The notes beneath the pieces were generated by a model that worked only from the letters and a program-made list of their open reading frames with translations, had not been told where the DNA came from and ran no database searches. This document shows, in pieces, positions 35,401 to 45,277 of a DNA stretch of 64,000 nt. Numbering within the stretch: the first letter of the stretch is position 1; the number at the start of each line of letters is the position of its first letter. A program made the position numbers and the translations under genes. This DNA comes from Brienomyrus brachyistius (taxonomy: Eukaryota; Chordata; Actinopteri; Osteoglossiformes; Mormyridae), in NCBI RefSeq assembly GCF_023856365.1, contig NC_064555.1, forward strand, positions 18,424,254-18,488,253, read 5' to 3'.

Positions 35401-37451
35401 TATGCTGCAGCAAAGTCTTATGCCAACAGGACAAACACCTGGAGAAATGCATGTCATTTTGTCCATTTTTTTTTCTACTCCTACTGATTTGGAGTGATAT
35501 AGATATGGCTGCAACAAATGCAAAATGTGCCAAGCTTCATATTTCAGTTCAAAGTGAACTGAAGCTGTACCAAAACACCATGTCGATGGACAGCAGCAAT
35601 TTCAACTGATGGAAATTCAGGCTAACATTTCAGATATGGGATATTTAAGTAATAGTGTTGATCCAAATACTGGAAATAGATGATGAGGGTAAACACTTAA
35701 AATGCCAATGAGAGAAACTTTTTCCAATCAGTGGAATCATTAACACTCAGGGCCTGTATTACGATTCACGAAGCCGGATTTCTTTGCTGCCCCATATAAC
35801 TTGACAGATTTAAATGGACGTTATCTTCATTCACTTATATTTAGCCCAGAAGTTATCTGACTTAATTTGCTGTAAATGTAGACAATATGGCTTGCTGTAA
35901 AGATGGCAGGATGAATGGACTGAGCTTTAAAGGATAAATGCGCTAAAAATTAAAAAAACATTAAAACATTTAAACTTCTAATTAGATGATCAAATTAGAA
36001 ATAAAGAATGTGGAATTTTCATATTAAATAATTCAACTCAGTTATTTAATTCAATTATTTGTACCAAAGGATGCTTTATGGATTGTAGCTGTACATTTAT
36101 TCATTTCCCCCATTTTAAAATGGCTTTAATGTTTTACCATGAACAGAACCAAACAGAATTTGCAAAAATTCTTCCATGTATTTCTGCATAAATACTAGTA
36201 CTTCAAAAAAAAAATCTTTCAATGAGTATTTTGTTCAAAAATAACTTTTAAAAGCTATTGTAAAGGCATTGTAAAATCAAACTATTAACAAGTGATATGC
36301 TCAATATAATGTTCAACTATATTTCGGACAAAGTAAACAGAGTTCTGACTGTACCCAGACCCTAAAGTATTACTCATGAAACACTCGAGTAGTGTTTTTA
36401 ATATATTCAGTCATGAAGTATCAATGCTATATAACTATGGAAATAAAAGTGCAGTAAAAATGAAAATGATAATTACAATCAATGTTCGTGCACAGAGTGG
36501 TTCAAACACTTCATACCCGTTCACAATGAGGATGTAAAAAATACATCAGAAATTGCTTGTGGCAACTTTCAAACAGTATGGGCGAATTAGCTACACAACA
36601 GTTAAAATTTGGTTGTTTACATCACATACACGTAAAAAACCCACTGGCCAATATCTGAGTGTAAAATAACTATAATACATAACTATTTTTAACACCCTGA
36701 AACACAAATCAGCTCTTCGATACAAACTGACAAAGCAGAGACATATGGACGTTACCAACCTGCTGTCATGATGCTGGTAGAGGGCACAGGCACCACAGTG
36801 ATGTTCTGAGACGTGTGTGGAGGGTGTAGGGAACCTGCTAATGAGGTGGCCACACCTCCTTCCTGCTTGGGGGCCCGCGCCCCCGCCTCCATGGTGATGG
36901 AGCCTGGCACAGTCAGCACTGCGGTGGGGTAGGTGGAGGAGTGTGCGAAGGAGGAGGGGCTCTTCTCGGGGCCCAGCTGCTCCTTCATCTTGTTCAGGAA
37001 CATGGCGTTTTCGATCTAGGGCGAAGGAGCAGCGTGTCACCCGCAAGACTCACACTCCATAAGATTCAGCTCCTTTTTTAATAACTTCTGCTTTGAGGCA
37101 ATTCCTGTTTAACTATAACACCACTGAAGATATATGTGGTACCAAATGACACTGGTGGTGATGTGTGGCAGCTCCTAGGATTAGGTCCATGTTTCCTCTG
37201 CTCTTTTTGGTGGTGTAAGTCAGATGGAAGAGACCATGTTTGGAGGTGGTTAGAAATTACGCAGCTTGATTCCACCAATATGCTCAAAGGCCCCCCCGAT
37301 GAAGACAAACATTTTTGTATACAATCTCTTTCTGGAAGATTTGGTATCATTTACATTGATATTCCAATAATAACAATATCCTCACCTGTCCTTGCACTGT
37401 AGGAACGGGAGACCAAAAGTATGGGGAGTTAAAATGGGAATCTTCCATCAT
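23467..37451 (-). CDS. znf384: Zinc finger protein 384 (CIZ/NMP4), complete
   Basis: Nuclear C2H2 DNA-binding transcription factor. Coding exons: 37451-37386, 37015-36760, 33989-33867, 30661-30495, 30365-30289, 30183-29959, 27657-27490, 26595-26517, 24443-24285, 23862-23467. They sum to 1716 nt (571 aa), close to the 577 aa of the human protein, and all phases close. It starts MMEDSHFNSPYFWSPVPTV, followed by the conserved block QNITVVPVPSTSIMTA, GLVITTPQGTLV and an AT-hook-like basic patch RGRKKK. Eight C2H2 fingers follow (about 231-454): CRMCAVTFFSKSDMQIH; two near-identical finger pairs, CPHCSKSFANSSYLAQH plus FRQLSHLQQH and again from the exon at 27657; then CVHPGCEKAFTQLSNLQ, CHSCHRAYTDATSLEVH and CGLCNRSYTSETYLMKH. 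The tail ends CLTVSTSAIQVEHLNS as in ZNF384. The human poly-Q tract is replaced by a Gly/Ala-rich stretch (PGGGGQGRGEGGAGAGGG). Introns carry large arrays. The exon end at 33867 is locally duplicated. Confidence 0.95.
24765..26413. repeat. 39-bp minisatellite, about 42 copies, open on both strands
   Basis: The unit is GGTACTCGCTAGGTGTCCCT then AATAATGTGGGGCCTTCCC, with CCC/CCA/CAC, GGGTC/GGGGC and CCC/CTC variants. It fills most of the znf384 intron between the exons at 26595-26517 and 24443-24285. Because 39 is a multiple of 3 and no unit frame carries a stop, open frames of over 540 codons run on both strands. These are a consequence of the repeat, not evidence of a gene. Confidence 0.95.
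27027..27193. mobile_element. MITE-like element with long terminal inverted repeats, copy 2
   Basis: The left arm from GCAGAGGTAGAAAG through AGACCAAGATTTTATTCCAA pairs with the right arm ending TTTCCACATCTGC. The inner parts carry CCAACCAACC and GGTTGGTTG. Same family as 8888-9056. It lies in a znf384 intron. Confidence 0.75.
27240..27470. repeat. 25-27 bp minisatellite in a znf384 intron
   Basis: About nine units of GTGGTTCCTGGGTGGATGTC then TGAGA lie just downstream (in transcription) of the exon at 27657-27490. No similarity to the exon is seen. Confidence 0.85.
28040..28130. repeat. (TG)n microsatellite
   Basis: An imperfect TG/TGTC run, densest at about 28095-28122, in a znf384 intron. 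Confidence 0.85.
28205..28710. repeat. About 41-bp minisatellite, about 12 copies
   Basis: The unit is CATCTCACACATAGAAATAC then AGACACAGACACACCCAGTGT, with short deletions in several copies. It lies in the znf384 intron between the exons at 29959 and 27657. Confidence 0.88.
32340..33300. mobile_element. Possible degraded DNA-transposon-like interspersed repeat
   Basis: Phrases such as CGCACTGCAACCGTCACGGT, AATGCTGCATTTGC, GTACATAGAACATTATCCCA and GGGGGTTACTTTTCACATGG resemble a repetitive element I have seen in fish sequence. I cannot assign it to a family and see no transposase frame. It lies in a znf384 intron. Confidence 0.3.
33620..33905 (-). repeat. Local duplication of a znf384 exon end with its 5' splice site
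   Basis: The 84-nt block 33822-33905 (last 39 nt of the exon at 33989-33867 plus donor and intron) recurs at 33620-33703 with its GTAATGC donor intact at exon-like end 33665. Between them, about 33711-33821, is a partial copy whose donor has become GG (CATTCCCTGC instead of CATTACCTGC). Confidence 0.88.
34455..34760 (-). mobile_element. V-SINE-like SINE, diverged, minus orientation
   Basis: It contains ACCGGAAAACCCGGAGGAAA and GGGGAGAACATGCC (complement of the V-SINE core), and the inverted tRNA-like head near 34715-34745. Confidence 0.65.
35100..35830. other. Possible transposon remnant in a znf384 intron
   Basis: It has higher complexity and GC than its AT-rich surroundings. It holds short open stretches without recognised motifs and a GGGCCTGTATTACGATTCAC phrase near 35750 that resembles fish MITE termini. 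No function is assigned. Confidence 0.25.
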
Positions 37452-40400
37452 TCCTACAATTGACAAGCACATTTTCATTAACACTGAGACGCTCATTCAC
37501 CTGGCAGCATAATTAACCCTTCTCTCAACACATAGGTGCTGAGAAAAAGAGGAGGTCTCATCCAGCCAGGTGAGGCCTAGATGACCGTGGGTAATGTACC
37601 AGCCATAAGGTAGGTCTATGTGTCAGTAAGCAGCGCACAAGCCAGCAAGGGCCTACTTGTCCATATGCTGAGCACTATTGATGTGGGGCATATGTGAAAG
37701 TTAGCAGGACACAAGCCAGCTTGGATGTGTGTGTCAGTCAGCAGAACAAGCGCCAGTGTAAAGTCCACATGTAAATCAGCTGAGCAGAAGCCAGGTTGGG
37801 TCTGTGTGTAACGCAGCCAAGCACAAGCCAGGTTTGGTCAATATGTCAGTAAACAACATTCATTCAGGGAAACCCTGTGTCAGTAAATTAAGCATTATTC
37901 AGCAGAGGCCTTTGCATCTGTAAATAAAATATCATATAGGAGCAGCCCATGTTTTTAAAAAAAAGAGCATTATTCACAGGGGTCTACATAGTAAGAACTT
38001 CTCAAGTGGCACCTACAAGTGAGTGGGCCAAGCAGAATCAAACTCTTACTGTGTGACAATCATTCAAGTGTAGCGAATATGTCAGTAAGCATGAACACAA
38101 GCCAGGAGAGGGTTACATCTCAGATTGGCAAACGGGACATTGAAGGACAGCCTACAAGTCAGTAAACCACCAGCATTCAGGCCAACATTTCAGTCAAAAG
38201 AGCACAAGCAATGTGGGCACTACACACTGGACCAAGCTTCAGCATTAATACAAGACAAGCGAAATGTATATCCTGCATTACTGTCGAGTGCATGCATTTG
38301 CATCTGCAAACATCAATACCATTGTAATTACATATACATACAAACATAAATATAAATAATGCATAAAATACATAATGTCCATCACAAGGAATTTCAAATC
38401 TAAAGTCAAAACTTAAAAAGATATATATTCAAACTATTTCAAGATTTGGCCATTTTCCATTCTGTCAAATTTAAATTTAAATCAATTTCAGGTTTTATTG
38501 AATTGCTTGAAACAATACATATGAGAAGACATATAAACAAAATGCATAAACAATTGTGGTTTTAAAAAATAAACTGGAACCTAGGCCTGCACAATGTTAA
38601 TATCGCATGTTATGCACATGCAAATGTCACATAGCAAGGACCGTGATAGTTAGTTGGGTTGAGATTAGGCTTGGGTGGCATCTAATTTTTTCATACCATC
38701 CATTCATATATTGAGGTATACAGTATCTTGATGGTATTATCAAAAGCAATTCCAGTATTTTGGATGCAATACCTAAATATAACTAAATACTGAAAAAATA
38801 AATACTGTAATACTGCCCAAGTCTAGTTGAGACAATAACTTCTCCAAAAAAAGTAATTTCCCCTGACAGAGTAAAACTTATCAAGCTTCGCAATTTTAAT
38901 GATTGTCCCTTTTCAAGATTATCTAGCGTATGTTAATAATCAGCCTAAAATTTACAGCTCTGCATGTGCTCCCCGAGCCAATCATAAATTTTCATCCTTG
39001 CTGCCAGAATCACTCATAAACTGTGTGCTGCATTTGTGAGAAATTTAACTAAATGAGTGGAGGAGAAAGAAAGCGAATAAGGACTGACCACTAAGACGAC
39101 CTTCCGCTGAATGAAAATATTCTGCATTCCAGAGAGACAAAATTTAGCAAAAGCAAGTGATCTGTCAGCACTTTGTGTCGGCACAACTGGTAGCAACACC
39201 ACCCAACCTGACAGATTCTGTAGGTGGATGAATTCCATTACGGCTAGTTTATTTTGGGTAATTTTTCAGCTCCTTTTTTGCTTTATAAAAATTGCAATAT
39301 TCATCATAAAAAATTCACATCTCGAATATTTGACTTTTTTCCAGTATCATGCAGCCCTGCTAGAAATATAAAATGGTTGCATCAGCACTGGCATACAGCA
39401 CTGAAACGACCCATGAAAAACAGGTTTGTTTCAGAATGCTAATCAAAACCGAAGTTGTTCTTAATTTTCTGTCCAGCCTAAAAGGTGGATTGTAGCGAAT
39501 GCATCATCGCCACACTTTCAGAGACGTAGCCACTCGGCCAATGGGTCATTTGGTCCATTACATTTACAATTTACATGATGAAAAATATGCCCTACAAAAA
39601 ACAAGGAATTATACTTAAATTGGGCTTCATAATTCATACGTTTAAAATGGTTACTTTCCTACATCTAATATTTGCCATCAATAAACGTAAAATTCCTTAC
39701 AATATTAACATGATACTTTCACATGTCAAAACTGCCCTGATAAGAATGACACACTAAAGTTTAGGGCTGTTTAATGCAGCAGTTTCAGTTGTGGATATAA
39801 GCGAACATTACAACTCTGGTATATCATGTGTTTTTCACCAATACATTAAAATCCATAATAAATGCTAGAGAGGATCAGTCCCTTAACAGATTGTACTGCC
39901 AGTATATTTAATTTAGGTCTAGCTCTTTTTTTCTTTGTACAGGATATGTATTATTCACACAGTCATGTTATACTTGCATGTATTGTGCAGTGAAATTTTA
40001 TTTTTCATAGAAACACACAATTGCAATCAACATCCTTCCTGAAACGACCTGGACATCATGTTTGAGATCCATCTTTTTCTCTCAGCAAATAAATTCTTGG
40101 GGGTCTGGTACAGAGGTCTTTTGATGCCCAGACACAAGTACCCATGGAAAATGATGCTAAATCAGCTACAGGGGAAAAACTTTCAGCTTTTAATACATCC
40201 GTTTATTCTGTCTTAGGTACCAGCAGATTAACAGAATAAGCTTGGCAACATTTGAAATAGGAAATCTGACTGCAAGAACTTGAAGAACTACAACTTTTTA
40301 AAATGTATTTTTCTTGATTGTAGTGCCGCTGGCTTTGCACTACTGTACAGAACCACAGCTGAGGCGATTTTCCCCAAATCATCCCTGGAGTGGACTCTTC

Positions 40401-41520
40401 AAATTGTGGTTTATATGGATATCGGATATGGACCAGCCTTGAGGAGAAAATGTTATTTATCAGTTCATAACAGTTTGCCTTCATTCTGACTACTATTGTT
40501 TGCTTAGGAGCTCAATATCTAGTACTGCAAATTTTTTTTATTACAATATGGTCCCAAGTAAAACCTATAAAACACAAACTCCCACAGAATTCTGGAAAGA
40601 CATACCCACTTTCCTCACTTCCTTTTTTTGTTAAAATTCTTTATGCAGTTTTCACAGGCTCAAAACTTAACAGGCATGAGGGTAAATTCATAAAATTACT
40701 TATTACGAGTTAGCTACACATTATTCCCAAGTTCTCCTGTTGATACAGAATTCGTTTTATTATTGTTTGCTTCAAAATATTTTTATTTCCCCAATAATAA
40801 TAATAATATAAATACAATTCATACCTGTAAATGAAAATCATGTTTATAACAACAAAGACCAGCAAATCTTAATATATCCATATACGCTCTGGGCACATCG
40901 TCTTATTATTTAGCTATTAAGCTTTACTTAACATAGCACTGCATGACACTTGTGTGTTTTTGAGTACCACTCAATTTTTAATGCACCACCGTGCTTAAAT
41001 TAAGTGTAATGAGCTAATTGCCTTTGATGCATTGTTCGCATTTTAATTTCATACCTTGGAATGCCTATTGACTCGTAAATGGCTAGCTAACTAAACGCTT
41101 TGATTAACGTCAAAACTCCTGCTATCCAACTGCAGTTGTATTGCTCTATATTGATCGTATTGTTGGTCCTACGTTCCACGCAAACAGAATATCATTGGAA
41201 AGTGGAAAATCTTATCGACTATATATTATTTATGTACTATTCCGGCTAACCTGCTAGCTTGGTTCCTGCCAAGCCTAGCTAGACTCCATTATTTGGCGGA
41301 ATTATTCAAAACATTAAAATGCGGTTTAAAAAATCTACGCTCCCGCGCATCCACGTCTCACAGTGTTTCTCTCCGCTACTGGTCTCTGTGAAAATAAAAG
41401 GAAAAAAAAAACTCGGGTATAAAAAAAAAAAAAGGAGAGAAAAAAACGGTCGAAGCAGAAACCCCGACGCCAGGCGCAGCCTCCTGCTGACTTCCGGCAG
41501 TCGAGGTAGAGGAGACAGCC
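37452..41520. other. znf384 first intron, AT-rich, no recognised feature
   Basis: It lies between the first coding exon (which has its own acceptor just before the ATG) and the probable non-coding first exon near 41.55-41.75 kb. I see no coding exon, RNA gene or long array. Short CAAGCCAG-type words recur at 37600-38110. Confidence 0.5.
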
Positions 41521-41529
41521 CGCACTTAC

Positions 41530-41825
41530 GAATCCCTCAAATAAACACACGAATATCACTAATTTAAATGGTAATCAGGAAATAATTACCGGTGCTGCCG
41601 ATTGTCTTTTCTCCCCGGGACTCCCTCGGGGCAGGACAGTTCGGAAACTCCGTCCAAATCCAGCCAAAACCACTAATTTAACGGATTTTTTTTCCTTCCA
41701 AATATTTTCTTTTTTTTCTTCTCTGGTGGGGCTACCCGACTCGACTACGCTACACTTCCGGTGAATAAGGTCAATATGCAAAACAGGTTAGCTACTTCCG
41801 GTGAGTGAGGTCATATGTAAAACGC
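41530..41825 (-). promoter_or_regulatory. Probable znf384 5' UTR exon and promoter, with a duplicated ETS-site module
   Basis: CpG-richer DNA with good minus-strand donors (exon-like ends at 41530 and 41590) fits a non-coding first exon. Upstream, a module of about 30 bp (ACTTCCGGTGA, AAGGTCA or GAGGTCA, then ATATGCAAAAC or ATATGTAAAAC) occurs twice, at 41753-41784 and 41794-41823. Each copy contains a CCGGAAGT ETS site on the minus strand. TATA-less. Confidence 0.5.
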
Positions 41826-43089
41826 CATATACAAAAGCTACTGCAGGTGATAGTTTTCCTCGAGTTCATACTCAGTGTAATTTATTTCATTATATATCGT
41901 TATTTAAAATGGGTTAGATAACATTGAAAAGAGCAGCAGCAAGAAGCATTTTTATCTCGTTCATTCAGGTATATTGCATTCGTTATTTGGGTAAAGAAAA
42001 TTAAGAACAGCCATAGATAGAGCGTAGGAACCGGGAGGGGACGCAGACATCCCAGTATTTAACGTGGCTTCCTTAATAAACAGACCTTTGTATTTAAATT
42101 ACAATTTTTTTGTTGCCCCCCTTCCTCCAAACATAAACTCTCTTCTACGCCGTTGCTTGTCTGGATGATGATATTGCTTTATATATTTTTCTTAATTTGT
42201 CCAATCTGTGAAAATGGTCAGAACTAGTAAAAAAAAAAGCCATAACTAGCTAAAAACAAACAAATAACTATTGCTTTAAATTAAGGCGGGGTGCTTGCTG
42301 CTTCGGCGTCTAGCTGCGACTGTTTGTTAAAGAGCGGAGTCTGAAAGCGGCCGCTGCGCGTGCCTTTATTAGCCACCTGCGCTGCCAAATTTATGGAAGC
42401 GTCCGGATTTATCTTGGGGAAACCCCCTTTAGATCCTGAAGTCCAAGCCCGATTTTTAATCTCAGTCCAGCATGCGTATTATTCCGTGTTTTAAATTTTA
42501 ATATTGTAAAACCTAATTTCTGAAATGTTTCACACATACAATCACCTTGTTGGTTATGACAGCAGATTTAACGGTATTTCAGAAGGTAATATTCGGTGTT
42601 TCTATAGTAATTAATATATTTAAACGTTTTGTCAACCATCTTAGGCCAGAGGAACTTTTGTGTAATTATATGTTCATGTTAAGGCACGTTATCTTATCTT
42701 GATTTGAAACGACTTGTAACGACAATCAGTGTTTTCAAAAACTTTAATGAATGAAAACATTCAGTATTTTAATCATAAAGGTATCTTAAAATACCTTTAA
42801 AATAATTCCCTGTGTGTAATATTTAGGTATTGGTTAGTTTCAGTAATTACCTAAATTCAACTTTTAGTGATAATCGAGAACATAAAGAAATGCATTAGAT
42901 ATGTTTACTGCTCTGAATAAAATTAAATCAAAATGTAGCACAAAACAATTGTGAAATCATATAGCGCAAAAATTATATTTTTTTAATATAGACAATTTAA
43001 TTATGAAAGGTTTTCTATTTGAAAAGAAGGGCCCATTGATATTTATAAAATAACGAGGTTTTTCAGATCCCATAGCTGAGAAATGTGTG

Positions 43090-43712
43090 TTAGGTGAGCG
43101 GACTGGCCCTCGATGCGAGTTCTGCCCCTGCACTGCACTAGATTCCTATCTAGGATGGTCATTGCCTCGTGTCGTTTGCTTCCTAGACTATGCTTCATGC
43201 ACGAAACATCGCCAGGACCCAACCTAAAGTACTCAGTGCCCTTGGAGAGCAACCCCCAGCTCCAGAGACCCAGCACACCCCCGCCACCGCCTGTTCACCC
43301 TCCTGCCCTCTGCAAAGCCCTACAGGACTATTTACCTCCACATCCCCAGGCTGAGGAGTAGCTTCTGCCCCAAAGCCATCAGTCATCTTAGCCGAGCAGG
43401 GAACAGCAAACCCAAATTACCCCCCCAACACCTCCAGGAGCAGTCCGTACGCACCCATCTGCCAACCTGCCCCCCCAGACTACTGACTGTTTATAGGGCT
43501 GCTAATTCTAAACCACATGACTGTTGCCAATTAAAAAAAAATTGTCTAATGCTGCTGAAACATATGACTACACTTTGATTCAGCTTCATACTGTACATCT
43601 ATACTGTACATCACTTCTGATTTACTTTCCTGTTTTTTATTTCTCTTAAAACTTTGATAGGAGGCACACAATTTTGTTATACATGCACAATGATAATAAA
43701 GATATTCTAAAT
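43090..43712 (+). mobile_element. LINE-like retrotransposon 3' end
   Basis: A GC-rich coding remnant (CCTCCTGCCCTCTGCAAAGC, GCTGAGGAGTAGCTTCTGCC) is followed by a 3' UTR ending ATTTTGTTATACATGCACAA, TGATAATAAAGATATTC. That is the usual end of fish non-LTR elements. Strongly decayed. Confidence 0.55.
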
Positions 43713-44215
43713 ATGCTCACTGCAGTCCTTTACTGGATAATTGTTTATGGAAAATGGGGTAATGAATGGAAAATGTGTAAATCACACATACTTTAGACAA
43801 GGGATGTATATTTGAACAGTAATATTTCCTATTACACTTATCTGAGAGTATCAGTCATTTCTTTGCAGTATTACAGCATTCAGCAGAATACAATAAGACA
43901 AGTTACATTCCAAAAAACTACGTACAACACAAAACCACAAAAACCTACGTGTCCTCTGTAAAGGAGAGCGTGCAGTAAGTAGCACCCATACATGACGGAT
44001 ATAATGAGCACTGGCCCAGGATGCCCACAGCCCATGCTGACTGGGAGATGTCGCTGGCAGGGACACAGACTGGGACACGCTTTGTCTCAGTCTGTGTGAG
44101 ACCTACAGAGAGAGATTTTCTAGCAGAGCACTATAGTTCACAAATAGCTTCAACTGTGGTATGTAATTCATGCAACATTATACATAAATATGTTGTAATG
44201 GAAACATACCAACAC

Positions 44216-44221
44216 TTTATT
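44216..44221 (-). terminator. Candidate flot1 poly(A) signal (AATAAA)
   Basis: A minus-strand AATAAA about 1.06 kb downstream of the flot1 stop. Position-based choice only. Confidence 0.3.
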
Positions 44222-45277
44222 GGCCTGCAGCAAGATGCAGTGAAGACGGCTGGACTCCAGTGCTGAAAACAGGCTACCTGTGGTGAATTGGACTAAGCAT
44301 GCAGCACAACCCTCTCACTCTACTGCCAAATACATTAAAGCCACAAAAGACATTCAATTTCCCGTGTTTCTAATCACAATCACAGAAATCCCATTCAACA
44401 GTGGGGTCAGTGTCAACAGCACAGCATAATACAAGCCTAAGGCATTATAAAGACCTCAGAAAAAGCCAATAGCTGTTCCTTTGGTTTGTAGGATATAAAA
44501 CCTGGTGCAGTAAGGTAGAAAAAGTCAAATCAAAAAGGTACTGTAAGCTGAGCAGATGTGTGGAATTTTCTAACTGTGAAGTTAACTGTCAAAGACCAGC
44601 ACTCAGCTTATATCTATGTGCGTATTACCTAGCAACTCAATAAAATACTACATACATGACATGGGATAATTCAGCATATGGCAGATCCTCCCTGAAGGTC
44701 TACTGCCATCATATAAACATCTGCTGTCAGTGTATGAAAATTACATGTGTAAAAAGAAAATCTGTAAACATAATGAACGGATACAGCAGTATATGGGAGG
44801 AACATACCACGATAAAGCAAAACAGATAGACGGGAAAGGCTTACTAACAGGGTAAAGGAAAGAACAGGCCCTTCTTATAAGAAAACACAGAGAGGTATTC
44901 GAGTTATCCTGTAAATTGGTGATGCACAAAAAACAACGTCCACATCTCCCCATGATAGAAAAAGGCAGTGAGTGCAAAAGATCAGTCTGGAAGGAGCAGA
45001 CTCAGGGGACTGGGCTGGGTTTGGGATTTACTCGATGGTACTACATTAGCTTATCCTTTATATAAAGTGGATTATTACTATAATGATGATGATATATCTG
45101 ACAATAACAGGATAGAAGGCCAGGTGGCACTATCAGTCTGGGGACAGCTGACAGCCACCGCCCTGCAAGGTCAGAGTAAAGAGAGCAGGAGCAGAGTGGT
45201 GGGGGCGGGGAGGCGGGATCATAGTGGGGGTGGGGGCGGGCTCTTGGCAGGCTCCACCCAGTCACTGGGGTTCTTCT

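Larger units (their letters stand above)
41826..45277. other. Intergenic stretch between znf384 and flot1
   Basis: The left half is AT-rich and featureless, apart from a CpG-rich patch near 42290-42370. A LINE-like 3' end lies at 43090-43712. The right end is flot1 3' UTR. No coding exon is recognised. Confidence 0.55.

Noticed and set aside
35162..35533. 104-codon minus-strand frame in a znf384 intron as a gene
   Set aside because: No recognised domain, no splice context, repeat-like surroundings.
43113..43386. Small proteins on both strands near 43.1-43.4 kb
   Set aside because: The region fits a decayed LINE 3' end; frames are short with no motifs.
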